From NCBI RefSeq assembly GCF_022763525.1, contig NZ_JALEGG010000246.1, forward strand, positions 1 through 50,281: a DNA stretch of 50,281 nucleotides, written 5' to 3'. This document shows positions 10,439 to 20,614 of this stretch, piece after piece. Position 1 is the first letter of the stretch. Each line of letters begins with the position of its first letter. The translations under genes were made by a program, and so were the position numbers. Source of the DNA: Acidovorax sp. Its GTDB lineage: Bacteria; Pseudomonadota; Gammaproteobacteria; Burkholderiales; Burkholderiaceae_C. The notes under the pieces were generated by a model. It worked only from the letters and a program-made list of their open reading frames with translations, was not told the origin of the DNA and made no database searches.

Positions 10439-11893
10439 ATGAAAATCATCATCCTCGGCGCGGGCCGCGTGGGCCAAAGCGTGGCAGAAAGCCTGGTGTC
10501 CGAGCGCAACGACATCACCGTCATCGACACCGATGCCGAGCGCCTGCGCGACCTGGAGTCGCGCTACGACCTGCGCGGCGTGGTGGGCAACGGCATCGAG
10601 CCCGCCGTGCTGGCCGAGGCGGGCGCCAACGACACCGACCTGCTTGTGGCCTGCGCTGCGCAGGATGAGACCAACCTGGTGTGCTGCAAGGTGGCGCAGC
10701 TGGCGTTCAACATTCCCAAGCGCATCGCGCGGGTGCGTTCCACCGGCTTCACGCTGGACGAGCGGCTGAGCGGTCCCGAGGGTTTCGGCGTGGACCGCAT
10801 CATCTGTCCCGAAGAGTCCCTGACCCGCTATATCGGCAAGCTCATCGAATACCCCGAGGCCATGCAGGTGCGGGAGTTTGCGGGCGGGCGGGCCTGCCTG
10901 GTGGCAGTGCGCGCGCGGGCTGGGGCGCCCATGGTGAGCCACACCATCTGCGAGCTGCGCGAAAGCTCGCCCGACGTGGCGATGCGCCTCGTGGCCATCT
11001 ACCGGCGTTTTCAGGACGAGCCCGACCGTTTTGTGGCCTGCGACGGCAACACGCGCATCGAACCCGGAGACGAAGTGTTTGTCCTGGCAGCCAGCGGCCA
11101 CATTGCCGACGTGCTCACGGCTTTGCATCGGCGCGATGGGCGACCCGTGCAGCCCGTGCGGCGCATCATGATCGCGGGCGGGGGGCGGGTGGGCCAGCGG
11201 CTGGCGCGCCAGTTGGCCAAGGCGCCGGGCAAGTTCCACCTCAAGATGATCGAGGCCGACCCGGACCGCTGCATCGAGCTGGCTTCCACCCTGCCGTCCG
11301 ACGTGCTGGTGCTGCAGGGCGACACCACGGATGAAGACCTGCTGGGCGGCGAGAGTGTGGAAGAGATCGACCTGTTCCTCGCGCTCACCGATGACGACGA
11401 GGACAACATCATGTCATCGCTGCTGGCCAAGCGCATGGGTGCCAAGCGGGTGCTGGCGCTCATCAACCGCCGCAGCTACGCCGACCTGATGCATGGCACG
11501 CAGATCGACATTGCGCTGTCGCCCGCGCAGGCCATGCTGGGTGAGCTGCTGGCCTATGTGCGCCAGGGCGACGTGCAGGCCGTGCACAGCCTGCGCCGGG
11601 GTGTGGCCGAGGCCCTGGAGATCGTGGCCCGCGGCGACCGCAAGAGCTCGCGCGTCGTGGGCCGCAAGATCAGCGAACTGCAGCTGCCGCCCGAGGTGCA
11701 CATGGGGCTCATCGTGCGCGGCCTGCCCGATTCGCCCGAGGTGTCTGCCGAAGACCTGCGCGAACCGCAGGTGATCATCCCGCGCAGTTCCACCGTCATC
11801 GAGAGCAACGACCACGTGGTGTTCTTCCTGCCCAACAAGCGGCTGGTGCGCGACGTGGAAAAGCTCTTCCGCGTGAGCGCAACTTTTTTCTGA
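10439..11893 (+). CDS. trkA: Trk potassium uptake regulatory subunit TrkA
   Basis: TrkA is the peripheral NAD(H)-binding ring that gates the TrkH potassium channel. The 484-residue protein has two RCK units. The first starts with KIIILGAGRVGQSVAESL at 2-19, and the second has a matching glycine-rich loop GGGRVGQRLARQL near 244-256. Each Rossmann domain is followed by a TrkA-C domain. It is slightly longer than the E. coli protein. trkH follows on the same strand after 172 bases, which are filled by copy B of the dispersed element, so the two subunits remain a functional pair. The start is set by the Rossmann strand beginning right after Met1. Confidence 0.95.
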   Translation: MKIIILGAGRVGQSVAESLVSERNDITVIDTDAERLRDLESRYDLRGVVGNGIEPAVLAEAGANDTDLLVACAAQDETNLVCCKVAQLAFNIPKRIARVRSTGFTLDERLSGPEGFGVDRIICPEESLTRYIGKLIEYPEAMQVREFAGGRACLVAVRARAGAPMVSHTICELRESSPDVAMRLVAIYRRFQDEPDRFVACDGNTRIEPGDEVFVLAASGHIADVLTALHRRDGRPVQPVRRIMIAGGGRVGQRLARQLAKAPGKFHLKMIEADPDRCIELASTLPSDVLVLQGDTTDEDLLGGESVEEIDLFLALTDDDEDNIMSSLLAKRMGAKRVLALINRRSYADLMHGTQIDIALSPAQAMLGELLAYVRQGDVQAVHSLRRGVAEALEIVARGDRKSSRVVGRKISELQLPPEVHMGLIVRGLPDSPEVSAEDLREPQVIIPRSSTVIESNDHVVFFLPNKRLVRDVEKLFRVSATFF

Positions 11894-11897
11894 TGCA

Positions 11898-12038
11898 CCC
11901 CCCCGAGTCGCTTCGCGCCTCCGTGCAGTTGCCAGAGGCATCAGCCCTTCGGGGCCGTCCAAGCCTGCGCAGGCAGGCTCGGAGCCGCGGCCCTCAGCCC
12001 CCGCTCTCGCAGCGCTGCGCGCAGCGGGCAGGGGGACG
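11898..12038 (+). repeat. dispersed palindromic element, copy B
   Basis: This is the fullest copy of the family and fills the gap between trkA and trkH. It has GCTTCGCGCCTC, GCCAGAGGC, then the core 11953-12001 that equals copy A on the opposite strand at 47 of 49 positions, including GCCTGCGCAGGC. The trkH ribosome region begins directly after it. Confidence 0.75.
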
Positions 12039-12065
12039 CAGCGTGCTGGAGAACAGGCAGTCGCC

Positions 12066-13532
12066 ATGACAGACATGTTCCCCGTCCTGCGGGTGCTGGG
12101 CATCCTGATCATGATCTTCGGCGCGTCCATGGGCTTGCCGCTGGCGGTGTCGTGGTTCATGGAGGATGGCGTCTGGCACACCTACCCCGTGGCCATCGCC
12201 GCCGCCGTGGCCTTTGGCGCGGGCCTGTGGTGGAAGCTGCGCCTGTTCCGTCGCGAACTGCAGCCGCGCCATGGCGTGATGCTGGTGACGTTGGTCTGGG
12301 TGCTGCTGCCGCTGTTTGCGGCCCTGCCGCTCATGCTCGCCACCCATGAAATCGGGCGGCCCATGTCGTTCACCCACGCGTACTTCGAGGCCGTTTCGGG
12401 CCTGACCACCACCGGCTCCACCGTGCTGACGGGTCTGGACGCGCTTCCCGTGTCGATGAACGTGTGGCGCACCTTTTTGCAATGGCTGGGAGGCATGGGC
12501 ATCCTGATCCTGGCGGTGGCCGTGCTGCCGCTGCTGGGCGTGGGCGGAAGCCAGCTGTTCAAGGCCGAGGCAGCGGGCCCGGTGAAGGACGCCAAGCTCA
12601 CGCCCCGCATGACCGAAACCGCGAAAGGGCTCTGGGGGGTGTACGCGCTGTTTTCCACCGCCTGTGCTCTGGCCTACTGGGCCGGGGGCATGGACCCGGT
12701 GAACGCGCTCATGTACATGTTCTCCACCGTGAGCCTGGGTGGGCTGTCGCCGCACGACGCTAGCTTTGGCTTCTATCAGTCCGCGCTGCTGGAGGCGATC
12801 GCCGTGGGGTTCATGCTGGTGGCCAGCTGCAACTTCGCGCTGTATTTCGTGGCCCTGCGCAAGGGCAATTGGCAGGGTTTCTGGCGCGACCCCGAACTGC
12901 GCGCCACCTTGTTCACGCTGGTGGGTGGCGGGCTGCTGGTATCGGTGCTGCTGTGGTTCAAAGGTGTCTATGCGCCGCTGGACGCGTTGCGCTACGGCAT
13001 GTTCAACGTGGTGTCCATCGCCACGACCACAGGCTATGCCACCGTGGATTTCCTGAGCTGGCCCGTGTTCGCGCCCGTGTTCATGCTGCTGCTGTCAGGC
13101 GTGGCCACCAGTGCAGGCTCCACCGGGTGCGGCATCAAGATGGTCCGCATGCTCATCCTGCTCAAGCAGGCGCGGCGCGAGATGAACCGGCTGGTGCACC
13201 CGCGTGCCGTGCAGCCCGTACTGCTGGGCGACGCCGTGGTGGACAACCGGGTGATTTTCTCGGTGCTGGCCTTCATGCTGGTCTACGGCGCCACCATCAT
13301 CGGCCTGAGCATGGTGCTGCTGCTGACCGACCTGGACCCGGTCACCGCGTTCTCGGCCGTGATCGCCAGCGTCAACTGCATGGGGCCGGGCCTGGGCAGC
13401 GTGGGCCCGGCCTCCAACTACGCGGTGCTGACCGATTTCCAGATCTGGGTGTGTACGCTGGCCATGCTGCTGGGGCGGCTGGAAATCCTGAGCTTCATGG
13501 CCCTGCTCACACCAGCGTTCTGGCGGCGCTGA
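12066..13532 (+). CDS. trkH: Trk potassium channel subunit TrkH
   Basis: TrkH is the inner-membrane potassium-translocating subunit. The 488-residue protein has about ten membrane segments arranged as four M1-P-M2 repeats. The selectivity-filter loops can be read: GLTTTGST near 114-121, VSLGGLS near 223-229, IATTTGYA near 319-326 and NCMGPGLG near 437-444. Length is typical. It pairs with trkA directly upstream, although a repeat lies between. GshA follows 107 bases downstream. The ATG at 12066 is chosen because the first hydrophobic helix begins about ten residues later. Confidence 0.95.
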   Translation: MTDMFPVLRVLGILIMIFGASMGLPLAVSWFMEDGVWHTYPVAIAAAVAFGAGLWWKLRLFRRELQPRHGVMLVTLVWVLLPLFAALPLMLATHEIGRPMSFTHAYFEAVSGLTTTGSTVLTGLDALPVSMNVWRTFLQWLGGMGILILAVAVLPLLGVGGSQLFKAEAAGPVKDAKLTPRMTETAKGLWGVYALFSTACALAYWAGGMDPVNALMYMFSTVSLGGLSPHDASFGFYQSALLEAIAVGFMLVASCNFALYFVALRKGNWQGFWRDPELRATLFTLVGGGLLVSVLLWFKGVYAPLDALRYGMFNVVSIATTTGYATVDFLSWPVFAPVFMLLLSGVATSAGSTGCGIKMVRMLILLKQARREMNRLVHPRAVQPVLLGDAVVDNRVIFSVLAFMLVYGATIIGLSMVLLLTDLDPVTAFSAVIASVNCMGPGLGSVGPASNYAVLTDFQIWVCTLAMLLGRLEILSFMALLTPAFWRR

Positions 13533-13596
13533 GCCAGGACGCGGCGCCCAAAAATACGCCGGGCGGGCTTGCGAATTTCCAGTCACGCCCCAACCC

Positions 13597-13602
13597 TACA
13601 AT
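13597..13602 (+). promoter_or_regulatory. candidate -10 box of gshA
   Basis: TACAAT lies 37 bases before the gshA ATG in the gap after trkH. It matches a sigma-70 -10 element at five of six positions. The -35 is weak (TTTCCA at a short spacing of 15). Confidence 0.35.
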
Positions 13603-13639
13603 GGATCGCAATCGTTTCCGTCTCGCTTGAGGGCTCTCC

Positions 13640-14935
13640 ATGGTTCCGCATCTCATCACGGCCCTCACCGGGCCGATCAACGAACTCGAACAGCGCATTC
13701 TCGACTCGATGCCCGCCATCGAACGCTGGTTCCGGCTGGAGTGGATGGAGCACACGCCGCCGTTCTATACCTCGGTGGACATCCGCAACGCCGGCTTCAA
13801 GCTCGCGCCCGTGGACACCAACCTGTTCCCTGGCGGCTGGAACAACCTGACCAAGGAGATGCTGCCCCTGGCCGTGCAGGCCGCCATGGCCGCCATCGAG
13901 AAGATCTGCCCCGAAGCGCGCAACCTGCTCATCATCCCCGAGAACCACACGCGCAATACCTTCTACCTGGCCAACGTGGTGCAGCTGCAGCGCATCTTCA
14001 ACATGGCCGGGCTGAACGTGCGCGTGGGCTCGATCAGCCCCGAGATCAAGAAGCCCACCCGCATCGAGCTGCCCAATGGCGATGCCGTGACGCTGGAGCC
14101 CGTGGTGCGCACCAAGCGCCGCCTGGGGCTCAAGGACTTCGACCCCTGCACCATCCTGCTCAACAATGACCTCTCCGCCGGCGCGCCGGGCATCCTGGAG
14201 GACATCCACGAGCAGTACCTGCTGCCCCCGCTGCACGCAGGCTGGAGCGTGCGCAGGAAGAGCACCCATTTCAAGAACTACGAAGAGGTAGCCAAGCGCT
14301 TCGGCAAGATGCTGGGCATCGATCCCTGGCTTATCAACCCGCTGTACAGCCAGGTCGACGGGGTGGACTTTGCCGAAGAGGTGGGCATGGACAAGCTGCA
14401 GGCCGCCGTGGATGCGCAGCTGACCAAGGTACGCCGCAAGTACAAGGAATACGGCATCAACGAAAAGCCGTTTGTCATCGTCAAGGCCAACAATGGCACC
14501 TATGGCATGGGCATCATGACGGTGCGCGACGCCAAGGAACTCGATGCCGTCAATCGCAAGACCAGGAACAAGATGTCCGTCATCAAGGACGGCCAGCCGG
14601 TGCACGACCTGATCATCCAGGAAGGCGTGCTGACGCAGGAGCGCGTGCACGAGGCCGTGGCCGAGCCCGTGGTCTACATGATGGACCGCTATGTGGTGGG
14701 CGGCTTCTACCGCATGCATGCCGAGCGCGGCGTGGACGAAAACCTCAATGCACCGGGCGCCAGCTTCGTGCCGCTGGCCTTTGAGCACAGCACCCACATG
14801 CCCCAGCCGGGCGTGCGCCCGGGCGTGAGTGCACCCAACCGGTTCTACATGTATGGCGTGGTCGCGCGGCTGGCCATGCTGGCCGCCAGCTACGAGCTGG
14901 AAGCTACCAATCCCGATGCCGAGGTGTATGACTGA
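13640..14935 (+). CDS. gshA: glutamate-cysteine ligase (proteobacterial GshA type)
   Basis: This enzyme joins glutamate and cysteine to gamma-glutamylcysteine with ATP, the first step of glutathione synthesis. The 431-residue product matches the betaproteobacterial GshA family (PF08886), which is not the E. coli-type ligase; examples are LEWMEHTPPFYTSVDIRNAG near 34-53 and the late KANNGTYGMGIMT near 285-297. Length is normal. In many relatives gshB follows; here copy C of the dispersed repeat and then kup follow, so the gshB partner lies elsewhere. A TACAAT box upstream suggests its own promoter. Confidence 0.93.
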   Translation: MVPHLITALTGPINELEQRILDSMPAIERWFRLEWMEHTPPFYTSVDIRNAGFKLAPVDTNLFPGGWNNLTKEMLPLAVQAAMAAIEKICPEARNLLIIPENHTRNTFYLANVVQLQRIFNMAGLNVRVGSISPEIKKPTRIELPNGDAVTLEPVVRTKRRLGLKDFDPCTILLNNDLSAGAPGILEDIHEQYLLPPLHAGWSVRRKSTHFKNYEEVAKRFGKMLGIDPWLINPLYSQVDGVDFAEEVGMDKLQAAVDAQLTKVRRKYKEYGINEKPFVIVKANNGTYGMGIMTVRDAKELDAVNRKTRNKMSVIKDGQPVHDLIIQEGVLTQERVHEAVAEPVVYMMDRYVVGGFYRMHAERGVDENLNAPGASFVPLAFEHSTHMPQPGVRPGVSAPNRFYMYGVVARLAMLAASYELEATNPDAEVYD

Positions 14936-14937
14936 AG

Positions 14938-15028
14938 GCCCCCGCTGAGCCGCTTCGCGCCTCGGAGCCCTCGCCAGAGGCGACCGGCCACCGTTGCCAT
15001 CCAAGCCTGCGCAGGCAGGACGGCCTGC
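14938..15028 (+). repeat. dispersed palindromic element, copy C (shortened)
   Basis: This lies between gshA and kup. It shares GCTTCGCGCCTC, GCCAGAGGCGACCGG and CCAAGCCTGCGCAGGCAGG with copies A and B but lacks their right third. Because the frame of kup stays open through it, it can be mistaken for an N-terminal extension of the transporter. Confidence 0.65.
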
Positions 15029-15167
15029 CATGCCCACGCTCGCTTGCCAAGAGCAAGTTGCTGCATCGCAACATGATGCGGTGCCAGAGGCGCTTGATCT
15101 GGCTCAGGCGCACAATAGCGTTCCCAAAAGTAACGGAACCCCGCCCGGCTCGGCGCGGGGGAGGTCA

Positions 15168-17036
15168 GTGCAAAGCTCCAAGTCATCGCTCGCAGCGCTC
15201 ACGCTCGGCGCCATCGGTGTGGTTTATGGCGATATCGGCACCAGCGTGCTGTACGCCGTCAAGGAAGTCTTCGGGTCCGGCCATGTGCCGTTCACGCAGG
15301 ACAACATCTACGGCATCCTCTCCATCTTCTTCTGGACGCTCACCGTCATCGTCTCGCTGAAGTACGTGGTGCTGGTGCTGCGGGCCGACAACCATGGCGA
15401 GGGCGGGCTCATCGCCATGCTGGCGCTGGCCTCGCAGGCCGTGAAGGACAAACCCCAGCTGCGCGGCGTGCTGCTGGCGGTGGGGATTTTTGGAACCTCC
15501 CTTTTCTACGGCGACGGGGTCATCACGCCGGCCATCTCCGTGCTGTCGGCGGTCGAGGGGCTGGAGGTGGTGTCGCCCCACTTCAAGCAGTACGTGATTC
15601 CCATCACGCTGGTCGTGCTGTTCTGCCTGTTTGCCGTGCAGAAGCGCGGGACCAGCGGGATCGGCAAGTTCTTCGGACCCATCACGCTGATGTGGTTTCT
15701 CAGCATTGCCTTGCTGGGCGTTTCGCACATCGTCGGCCACCCTGAAATTTTGTGGGCGCTGAGCCCGCACCACGCCCTCGGGTTCATGTGGGCCAACCCG
15801 GGCACCAGCTTCATCATTCTGGGCGCCGTGGTGCTGTGCGTGACCGGCGCCGAGGCGCTCTACGCCGACCTGGGCCACTTTGGCAAACGGCCCATTCGCC
15901 TGGCCTGGTTTGGCGTGGCCATGCCCGCGCTCACGCTCAACTACTTTGGCCAGGGTGCGCTGCTGCTGGCCGAGCCCGAGGCCGTGAAGAACCCCTTCTA
16001 CATGATGGCGCCCGACTGGGCGCTGCTTCCGCTGGTGGTGCTCGCCACCATGGCCACGGTGATCGCGTCGCAGGCCCTCATCACCGGGGCGTTCAGCGTG
16101 ACCAAGCAGGTCATCCAGCTGGGCTACCTGCCGCGCCTGAACATCCAGCACACCAGCGTGCGCGACACGGGGCAGATCTACATGCCGCTGGTCAACTGGG
16201 GCCTGTTTGCGGCCATCGTGCTGGCCGTGGTCATGTTCCGCTCGTCGAGCAACCTGGCGGCGGCCTACGGCATCGCCGTCACGCTGGACATGCTGATCAC
16301 CACCACGCTCACGTTCTTCGTGATCCGCTATGGCTGGGGCTATCCGCTGGCGCTGTGCATCGCGGCCACGGGCTGCTTCTTCGTGGTGGACCTGGCCTTC
16401 TTCACGTCCAACCTGCTCAAGCTTTTTCAGGGCGGCTGGTTCCCGCTGCTGATCGGCGGCATCGTGTTCGCGCTGATGATGACGTGGAAGGAAGGGCGCC
16501 GGCTGCTCAACGACAAGCTGCGCGCGGACGCCATCGACCTCAAAGACTTCCTTGCGTCGGTGTTCATCAGCCCGCCCACGCGCGTGGACGGCACCGCCGT
16601 TTTCCTCACGGCCGAAACCGGGGCCGTGCCCAATGCGCTCCTGCACAATCTCAAGCACAACAAGGTCCTGCACCAGCAGAACCTGTTCGTCACCGTGCAC
16701 AACCACGAAACCCCGTGGATCGGGCTGGACAAGCGCCTGCAGGTCGAGCCGCTGGGGCACGACTGCTGGCAGGTGGTGATCCACTACGGCTTCAAGAACG
16801 ACCCCGACGTGCCCCGCGCGCTGGAACTGCTGCGTGGCCGCGGCTGCGAGCTGGAGTCCATGACCACCAGCTACTTCCTTTCGCGCGACACCGTCATCCC
16901 CACCATGGGCGGCGGCATGGCGCCCTGGCGCGAAAAGCTCTTTGCCCAGATGCACCACAACGCCAGCGGCGCCGCGGACTTCCTGCACCTGCCCAACAAC
17001 GCGGTGGTGGAGCTGGGGTCCAAGATCGAGATCTGA
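15168..17036 (+). CDS. kup: low-affinity potassium transporter Kup
   Basis: Kup (Trk D) is a proton-coupled potassium importer of the inner membrane. The family signature [20 protein letters not shown] starts about 12 residues after the proposed start, and [21 protein letters not shown] follows. About 12 membrane segments occupy the first 430 residues, and a cytoplasmic C-terminal domain follows. I chose the GTG at 15168 because GGGGGAGG lies just before it and the product is then 622 residues, the usual Kup length. The frame is open back to 14994, but that part translates a dispersed repeat. Together with trkA and trkH this makes two potassium systems within 7 kb. The start codon is the uncertain part. 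Confidence 0.92.
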   Translation: MQSSKSSLAALTLGAIGVVYGDIGTSVLYAVKEVFGSGHVPFTQDNIYGILSIFFWTLTVIVSLKYVVLVLRADNHGEGGLIAMLALASQAVKDKPQLRGVLLAVGIFGTSLFYGDGVITPAISVLSAVEGLEVVSPHFKQYVIPITLVVLFCLFAVQKRGTSGIGKFFGPITLMWFLSIALLGVSHIVGHPEILWALSPHHALGFMWANPGTSFIILGAVVLCVTGAEALYADLGHFGKRPIRLAWFGVAMPALTLNYFGQGALLLAEPEAVKNPFYMMAPDWALLPLVVLATMATVIASQALITGAFSVTKQVIQLGYLPRLNIQHTSVRDTGQIYMPLVNWGLFAAIVLAVVMFRSSSNLAAAYGIAVTLDMLITTTLTFFVIRYGWGYPLALCIAATGCFFVVDLAFFTSNLLKLFQGGWFPLLIGGIVFALMMTWKEGRRLLNDKLRADAIDLKDFLASVFISPPTRVDGTAVFLTAETGAVPNALLHNLKHNKVLHQQNLFVTVHNHETPWIGLDKRLQVEPLGHDCWQVVIHYGFKNDPDVPRALELLRGRGCELESMTTSYFLSRDTVIPTMGGGMAPWREKLFAQMHHNASGAADFLHLPNNAVVELGSKIEI

Positions 17037-17073
17037 GCTCTCGGCGCTCGGCGGTACGCGAGCTATCAATAAA

Positions 17074-17114
17074 AATAGCTGCCAGCGCTTGCTGAACAAG
17101 CGCTGGCAGCTATT
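17074..17114. terminator. perfect 18-bp hairpin between convergent kup and glcB
   Basis: AATAGCTGCCAGCGCTTG (17074-17091) and its exact reverse complement (17097-17114) are separated by the loop CTGAA. A-rich sequence lies to the left and GTTTTA to the right, so it can stop transcription from both sides. It is also the cleanest copy of the dispersed GATAGC/GCGCTTG repeat family in this window. Confidence 0.8.
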
Positions 17115-17163
17115 GTTTTATGAGCGCCGCCCCGTGCGATGCAGCGCCGGGTTTGCGGCCCGC

Positions 17164-19374
17164 TCAGGCGGCTTGCGCCGCCTTGAGCTTCAGCCGCCAG
17201 GCGTGCAGCAGTGGCTCGGTGTAGCCGCTGGGCTGCTCCTTGCCCTTGAAGACCAGATCGCACGCCGCCTGGTAAGCCATGCTGGTGCTGAAGTGGCCGG
17301 ACATCGGGCGGTACAGCGGATCGCCCGCGTTCTGCTTGTCCACCTTGGCGGCCATGCGCTCGAAGGTTTCGCGCACCTGCGCCTCGGTCACCACGCCGTG
17401 GTGCAGCCAGTTGGCCATGTGCTGGCTGCTGATGCGCAGCGTGGCGCGGTCTTCCATCAGGCCCACGTCGTTGATGTCGGGCACCTTGGAGCAACCCACG
17501 CCCTGGTCCACCCAGCGCACCACATAGCCCAGGATGCCCTGGGCGTTGTTGTCCAGCTCCTGCTGCTTCTCCGCGTCGCTCCAGTTCGGGTTGGCGGTGA
17601 CCGGGATGGTCAGCAGGCCGGTCAGCAGGTTGTCGCGCTCGGCGGTCACATCGGTCTTTTCGAGCTCGGCCTGGATGTCGCTCACCTTCACCTGGTGGTA
17701 GTGCAGCGCGTGCAGCGTGGCGCCCGTGGGGCTGGGCACCCAGGCGGTGTTGGCGCCGGCCTTGGGGTGGCCGATCTTCTGCTTGAGCATCTCGGCCATC
17801 AGGTCGGGCATGGCCCACATGCCCTTGCCGATCTGCGCCTTGCCGCGCAGGCCGCACGACAGGCCCACCAGCACGTTGTTCTTCTCGTACGCCTGGATCC
17901 AGGCGCTGGTCTTCATGTCGCCCTTGCGGATCATGGGGCCGGCCAGCATGGCGGTGTGCATCTCGTCGCCGGTGCGGTCCAGGAAGCCGGTGTTGATGAA
18001 GGCCACGCGGCTGGATGCCGCCGCGATGCAGGCCTTTAGGTTGACGGAGGTACGGCGCTCCTCGTCCATGATGCCCAGCTTGACGGTACTGTCCGGCAGG
18101 CCCAGCAGCTTCTCCACGCGGCCGAACAGTTCGGCGGCAAAGCCCACCTCGGCGGGGCCGTGCATCTTGGGCTTGACGATGTAGACGCTGCCTTTGCGGC
18201 TATTGCGGATTCCGTTCGCGCCATGGCCTTGCAGGTCGTGCAGGGCGATGGCGGTGGTCACCACCGCGTCCATGATGCCTTCGGGGATCTCGCGCACTTG
18301 GCCCTGGGCGTCGGTCCACAGGATGGCCGGGTTCGTCATCAGGTGGCCCACATTGCGCAGGAACATCAGCGAGCGGCCATGCAGGCGCACTTCACCACCT
18401 TGGGGGCCGGTGTAAATGCGGTCGGCGTTCAGGCCGCGCGTGAAGGTCTTGCCGCCCTTGGCGACCTGCTCGGTCAGCGTGGCCTGGAGGATGCCCAGCC
18501 AGTTGCTGTAGCCCAGCACCTTGTCTTCGGCGTCCACGGCGGCCACGGAGTCTTCCAGGTCCAGGATGGTGGAGAGGGCCGCTTCCAGCACCAAGTCGCT
18601 CACGCCCGCAGCGTCGCTCTGACCGATCGGGGTGGAGCGGTCGATCTGAATATCCAGGTGCAGGCCGTTGTGCTGCAGCAGCACCGATGAGGGCGCGGCG
18701 GCGTTGCCCTGGTAGCCCTTGAACTGCGATGGGTCCTTGAGACCCGTGGTGCTGCCATTGGCGAGCGACACCACCAGCTGGCCGCCTTCCACCCTGTAGC
18801 CCGTCGAATCCTTGTGTGAGCCGGTCGCCAGCGGCGCGGTGTCATCCAGCACCTGGCGCGCAAACGCGATCACCTTGGCGCCGCGCACAGGGTTGTAGCC
18901 CTTGCCCTTCTCTGCCCCGTCGGTCTCGCGGATCGCATCCGTGCCATACAGCGCGTCGTACAGGCTGCCCCAGCGGGCGTTCGCAGCGTTCAGCGCGTAG
19001 CGGGCGTTCAGGATGGGCACCACCAGCTGGGGGCCGGCCTGGGTGGCCAGCTCGTCGTCGACGTTGGCGGTGGTGGCCTGCACATTGGCGGGCTGGGGCA
19101 CCAGGTAGCCGATCTTTTCGAGGAAGCTGCGGTAGGCCACCATGTCCTGGATCGGGCCGGGGTTGGCCTTGTGCCAGGTGTCCAGCTCGGTCTGCAGGCG
19201 GTCGCGCTCGGCCAGCAGGGCGATGTTGCGCGGGGCCAGGTCGGTGACGATGGCGCCAAAACCCTTCCAGAAAGCGTCGCTCGCGACGCCCGTGCCGGGC
19301 AGCACCTTGTCTTCGACAAAACGGAACAGGGACGTGGCCACTTGCAGGCCGTGGACGGTGGTGCGCTCGGTCAT
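17164..19374 (-). CDS. glcB: malate synthase G
   Basis: GlcB condenses glyoxylate with acetyl-CoA to malate, which feeds two-carbon units into the TCA cycle. The 736-residue protein is close to the 723 of E. coli GlcB and far longer than malate synthase A. Family stretches include [21 protein letters not shown] and [15 protein letters not shown] chose the ATG at 19374 because GGAGAG precedes it at a good distance; a GTG/ATG frame to 19401 has none. A LysR gene diverges upstream, which makes it the likely local regulator. Isocitrate lyase and glycolate oxidase genes are not in the window. Confidence 0.96.
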   Translation of the reverse strand: MTERTTVHGLQVATSLFRFVEDKVLPGTGVASDAFWKGFGAIVTDLAPRNIALLAERDRLQTELDTWHKANPGPIQDMVAYRSFLEKIGYLVPQPANVQATTANVDDELATQAGPQLVVPILNARYALNAANARWGSLYDALYGTDAIRETDGAEKGKGYNPVRGAKVIAFARQVLDDTAPLATGSHKDSTGYRVEGGQLVVSLANGSTTGLKDPSQFKGYQGNAAAPSSVLLQHNGLHLDIQIDRSTPIGQSDAAGVSDLVLEAALSTILDLEDSVAAVDAEDKVLGYSNWLGILQATLTEQVAKGGKTFTRGLNADRIYTGPQGGEVRLHGRSLMFLRNVGHLMTNPAILWTDAQGQVREIPEGIMDAVVTTAIALHDLQGHGANGIRNSRKGSVYIVKPKMHGPAEVGFAAELFGRVEKLLGLPDSTVKLGIMDEERRTSVNLKACIAAASSRVAFINTGFLDRTGDEMHTAMLAGPMIRKGDMKTSAWIQAYEKNNVLVGLSCGLRGKAQIGKGMWAMPDLMAEMLKQKIGHPKAGANTAWVPSPTGATLHALHYHQVKVSDIQAELEKTDVTAERDNLLTGLLTIPVTANPNWSDAEKQQELDNNAQGILGYVVRWVDQGVGCSKVPDINDVGLMEDRATLRISSQHMANWLHHGVVTEAQVRETFERMAAKVDKQNAGDPLYRPMSGHFSTSMAYQAACDLVFKGKEQPSGYTEPLLHAWRLKLKAAQAA

Positions 19375-19483
19375 GGAAAAGCTCTCCAAAAAAGGAATCA
19401 AAAGCCGGGGATGGCCACAATGGAAAGACTGTATTGCAAATGACCGTGCATATAAATACGCTGAAAATCTCTAAACCAGTGAC

Positions 19484-19580
19484 TTTTTAGCAAAAGTAGC
19501 TACCATGAAAAGCTTGGCGCACGCTGCTATTGAAAGATGAGCTGGCAGCGCTTGGCAGGTAAGCGCCAGAGCCCAATTTT
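19484..19580. repeat. complex copy of the GATAGC/GCGCTTG repeat between glcB and the LysR gene
   Basis: This stretch holds TTTTTAGCAAAAGTAGCTACC, then GCTGCTATTGAAAGATGAGC, then GCTGGCAGCGCTTGGC and AAGCGCC, so the blocks occur more than once. It occupies half of the 223-base divergent gap, so any regulator site there is confined to about 19402-19483 or shares the repeat. Confidence 0.55.
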
Positions 19581-19597
19581 TCTCAGAGTTCTCTCCC

Positions 19598-20521
19598 ATG
19601 GACAAGCTCAAGGCCTTTGAATCCTTTGTGTCGGTGGCCACCCGCGGCAGCCTCACGGCGGCGGCCAAGGCCGAGGGCGTGGCGCCCGCCATCATGGGGC
19701 GCCGCTTGGATGCGCTGGAAGAACACCTGGGCGTGAAACTGCTGGTGCGCACCACCCGGCGCATATCGCTCACGCACGAAGGCGCCGCCTTCCTGGAAGA
19801 CTGCCAGCGCCTGCTGTCCGACGTGGCCAATGCCGAGGCCAGCGTATCGGCTGGCGGCGTGAAAGCCACCGGGCATCTGCGCATCACCGCCCCGGCCGGC
19901 TTTGGCCGCCGCCACGTGGCGCCGCTGGTGCCGCGTTTTCGCAGCGCCCACCCGGACGTGACGATCTCGCTGAACCTCAGCGACCGCGTGGTGGACCTGG
20001 CGGGCGAAGGCTACGACTGCGCGGTGCGCGTGGGCGACCTGCCCGACTCGTCGCTGGTCAGCGTGCGCTTGGCCGACAACCGCCGCCTGTGCGTGGCCAC
20101 GCCCGCCTACCTGCAGCGGCGCGGCACGCCCCAGCATCCGTCTGATTTGCTGCACCACGACTGCCTCACGCTGTCCAGCGAAGCCTCGCAAACGCGGGGC
20201 TGGGCTTTTCGCATGCCGGCCGACGGCGGTGGCACCGAGGTGGTGTTCCTCAAGCCCGGCGGGCCGCTGGACTGCTCGGACGGGCAGGTGCTGCATGACT
20301 GGTGCCTGGCTGGCTACGGCATCGCCTGGCGCAGCACCTGGGAGGTGGAGGCCGAAATCGCCGCCCAGCGGCTGGTGCCGGTGCTGGAGGACTTTGCCGC
20401 GCCGCCCAACGGCATCTTCGTGGTGTTTCCCCAGCGCAAGCACATGCCGCTGCGCGTGCGGCTGTGGATCGAGTTCCTCAAGCACCACTATGCCCAGCCC
20501 GCGTTCTGGAAGGGGACGTGA
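19598..20521 (+). CDS. LysR-family transcriptional regulator
   Basis: The 307-residue protein has an N-terminal winged helix-turn-helix (about 4-62, with AFESFVSVATRGSLTAAAKA) and a LysR substrate-binding domain (about 90-295) containing GHLRITAPAGFGRRHVAPLV. It is predicted to be a cytoplasmic tetrameric regulator. It is transcribed away from glcB across a shared 223-base gap, the arrangement in which LysR proteins usually control the divergent gene. The effector is unknown; glyoxylate, glycolate or a C4 acid would fit the context. No Shine-Dalgarno is seen before the ATG. Function beyond the family is inference. Confidence 0.9.
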   Translation: MDKLKAFESFVSVATRGSLTAAAKAEGVAPAIMGRRLDALEEHLGVKLLVRTTRRISLTHEGAAFLEDCQRLLSDVANAEASVSAGGVKATGHLRITAPAGFGRRHVAPLVPRFRSAHPDVTISLNLSDRVVDLAGEGYDCAVRVGDLPDSSLVSVRLADNRRLCVATPAYLQRRGTPQHPSDLLHHDCLTLSSEASQTRGWAFRMPADGGGTEVVFLKPGGPLDCSDGQVLHDWCLAGYGIAWRSTWEVEAEIAAQRLVPVLEDFAAPPNGIFVVFPQRKHMPLRVRLWIEFLKHHYAQPAFWKGT

Positions 20522-20614
20522 CTTCCGCCAAGCCGCGTCGCGCCCTTCCCCTGGGAGCGCTTTCGAGGGCTCGCCGCCACGTGCATGACTGCACCGTGGC
20601 AGACTGCGCACTCC

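Noticed and set aside
14994-15167. Upstream ATG starts that would lengthen Kup by 58 residues
   Set aside because: The added part translates a dispersed repeat, and the GTG at 15168 gives the standard 622-residue length with a purine-rich site before it.
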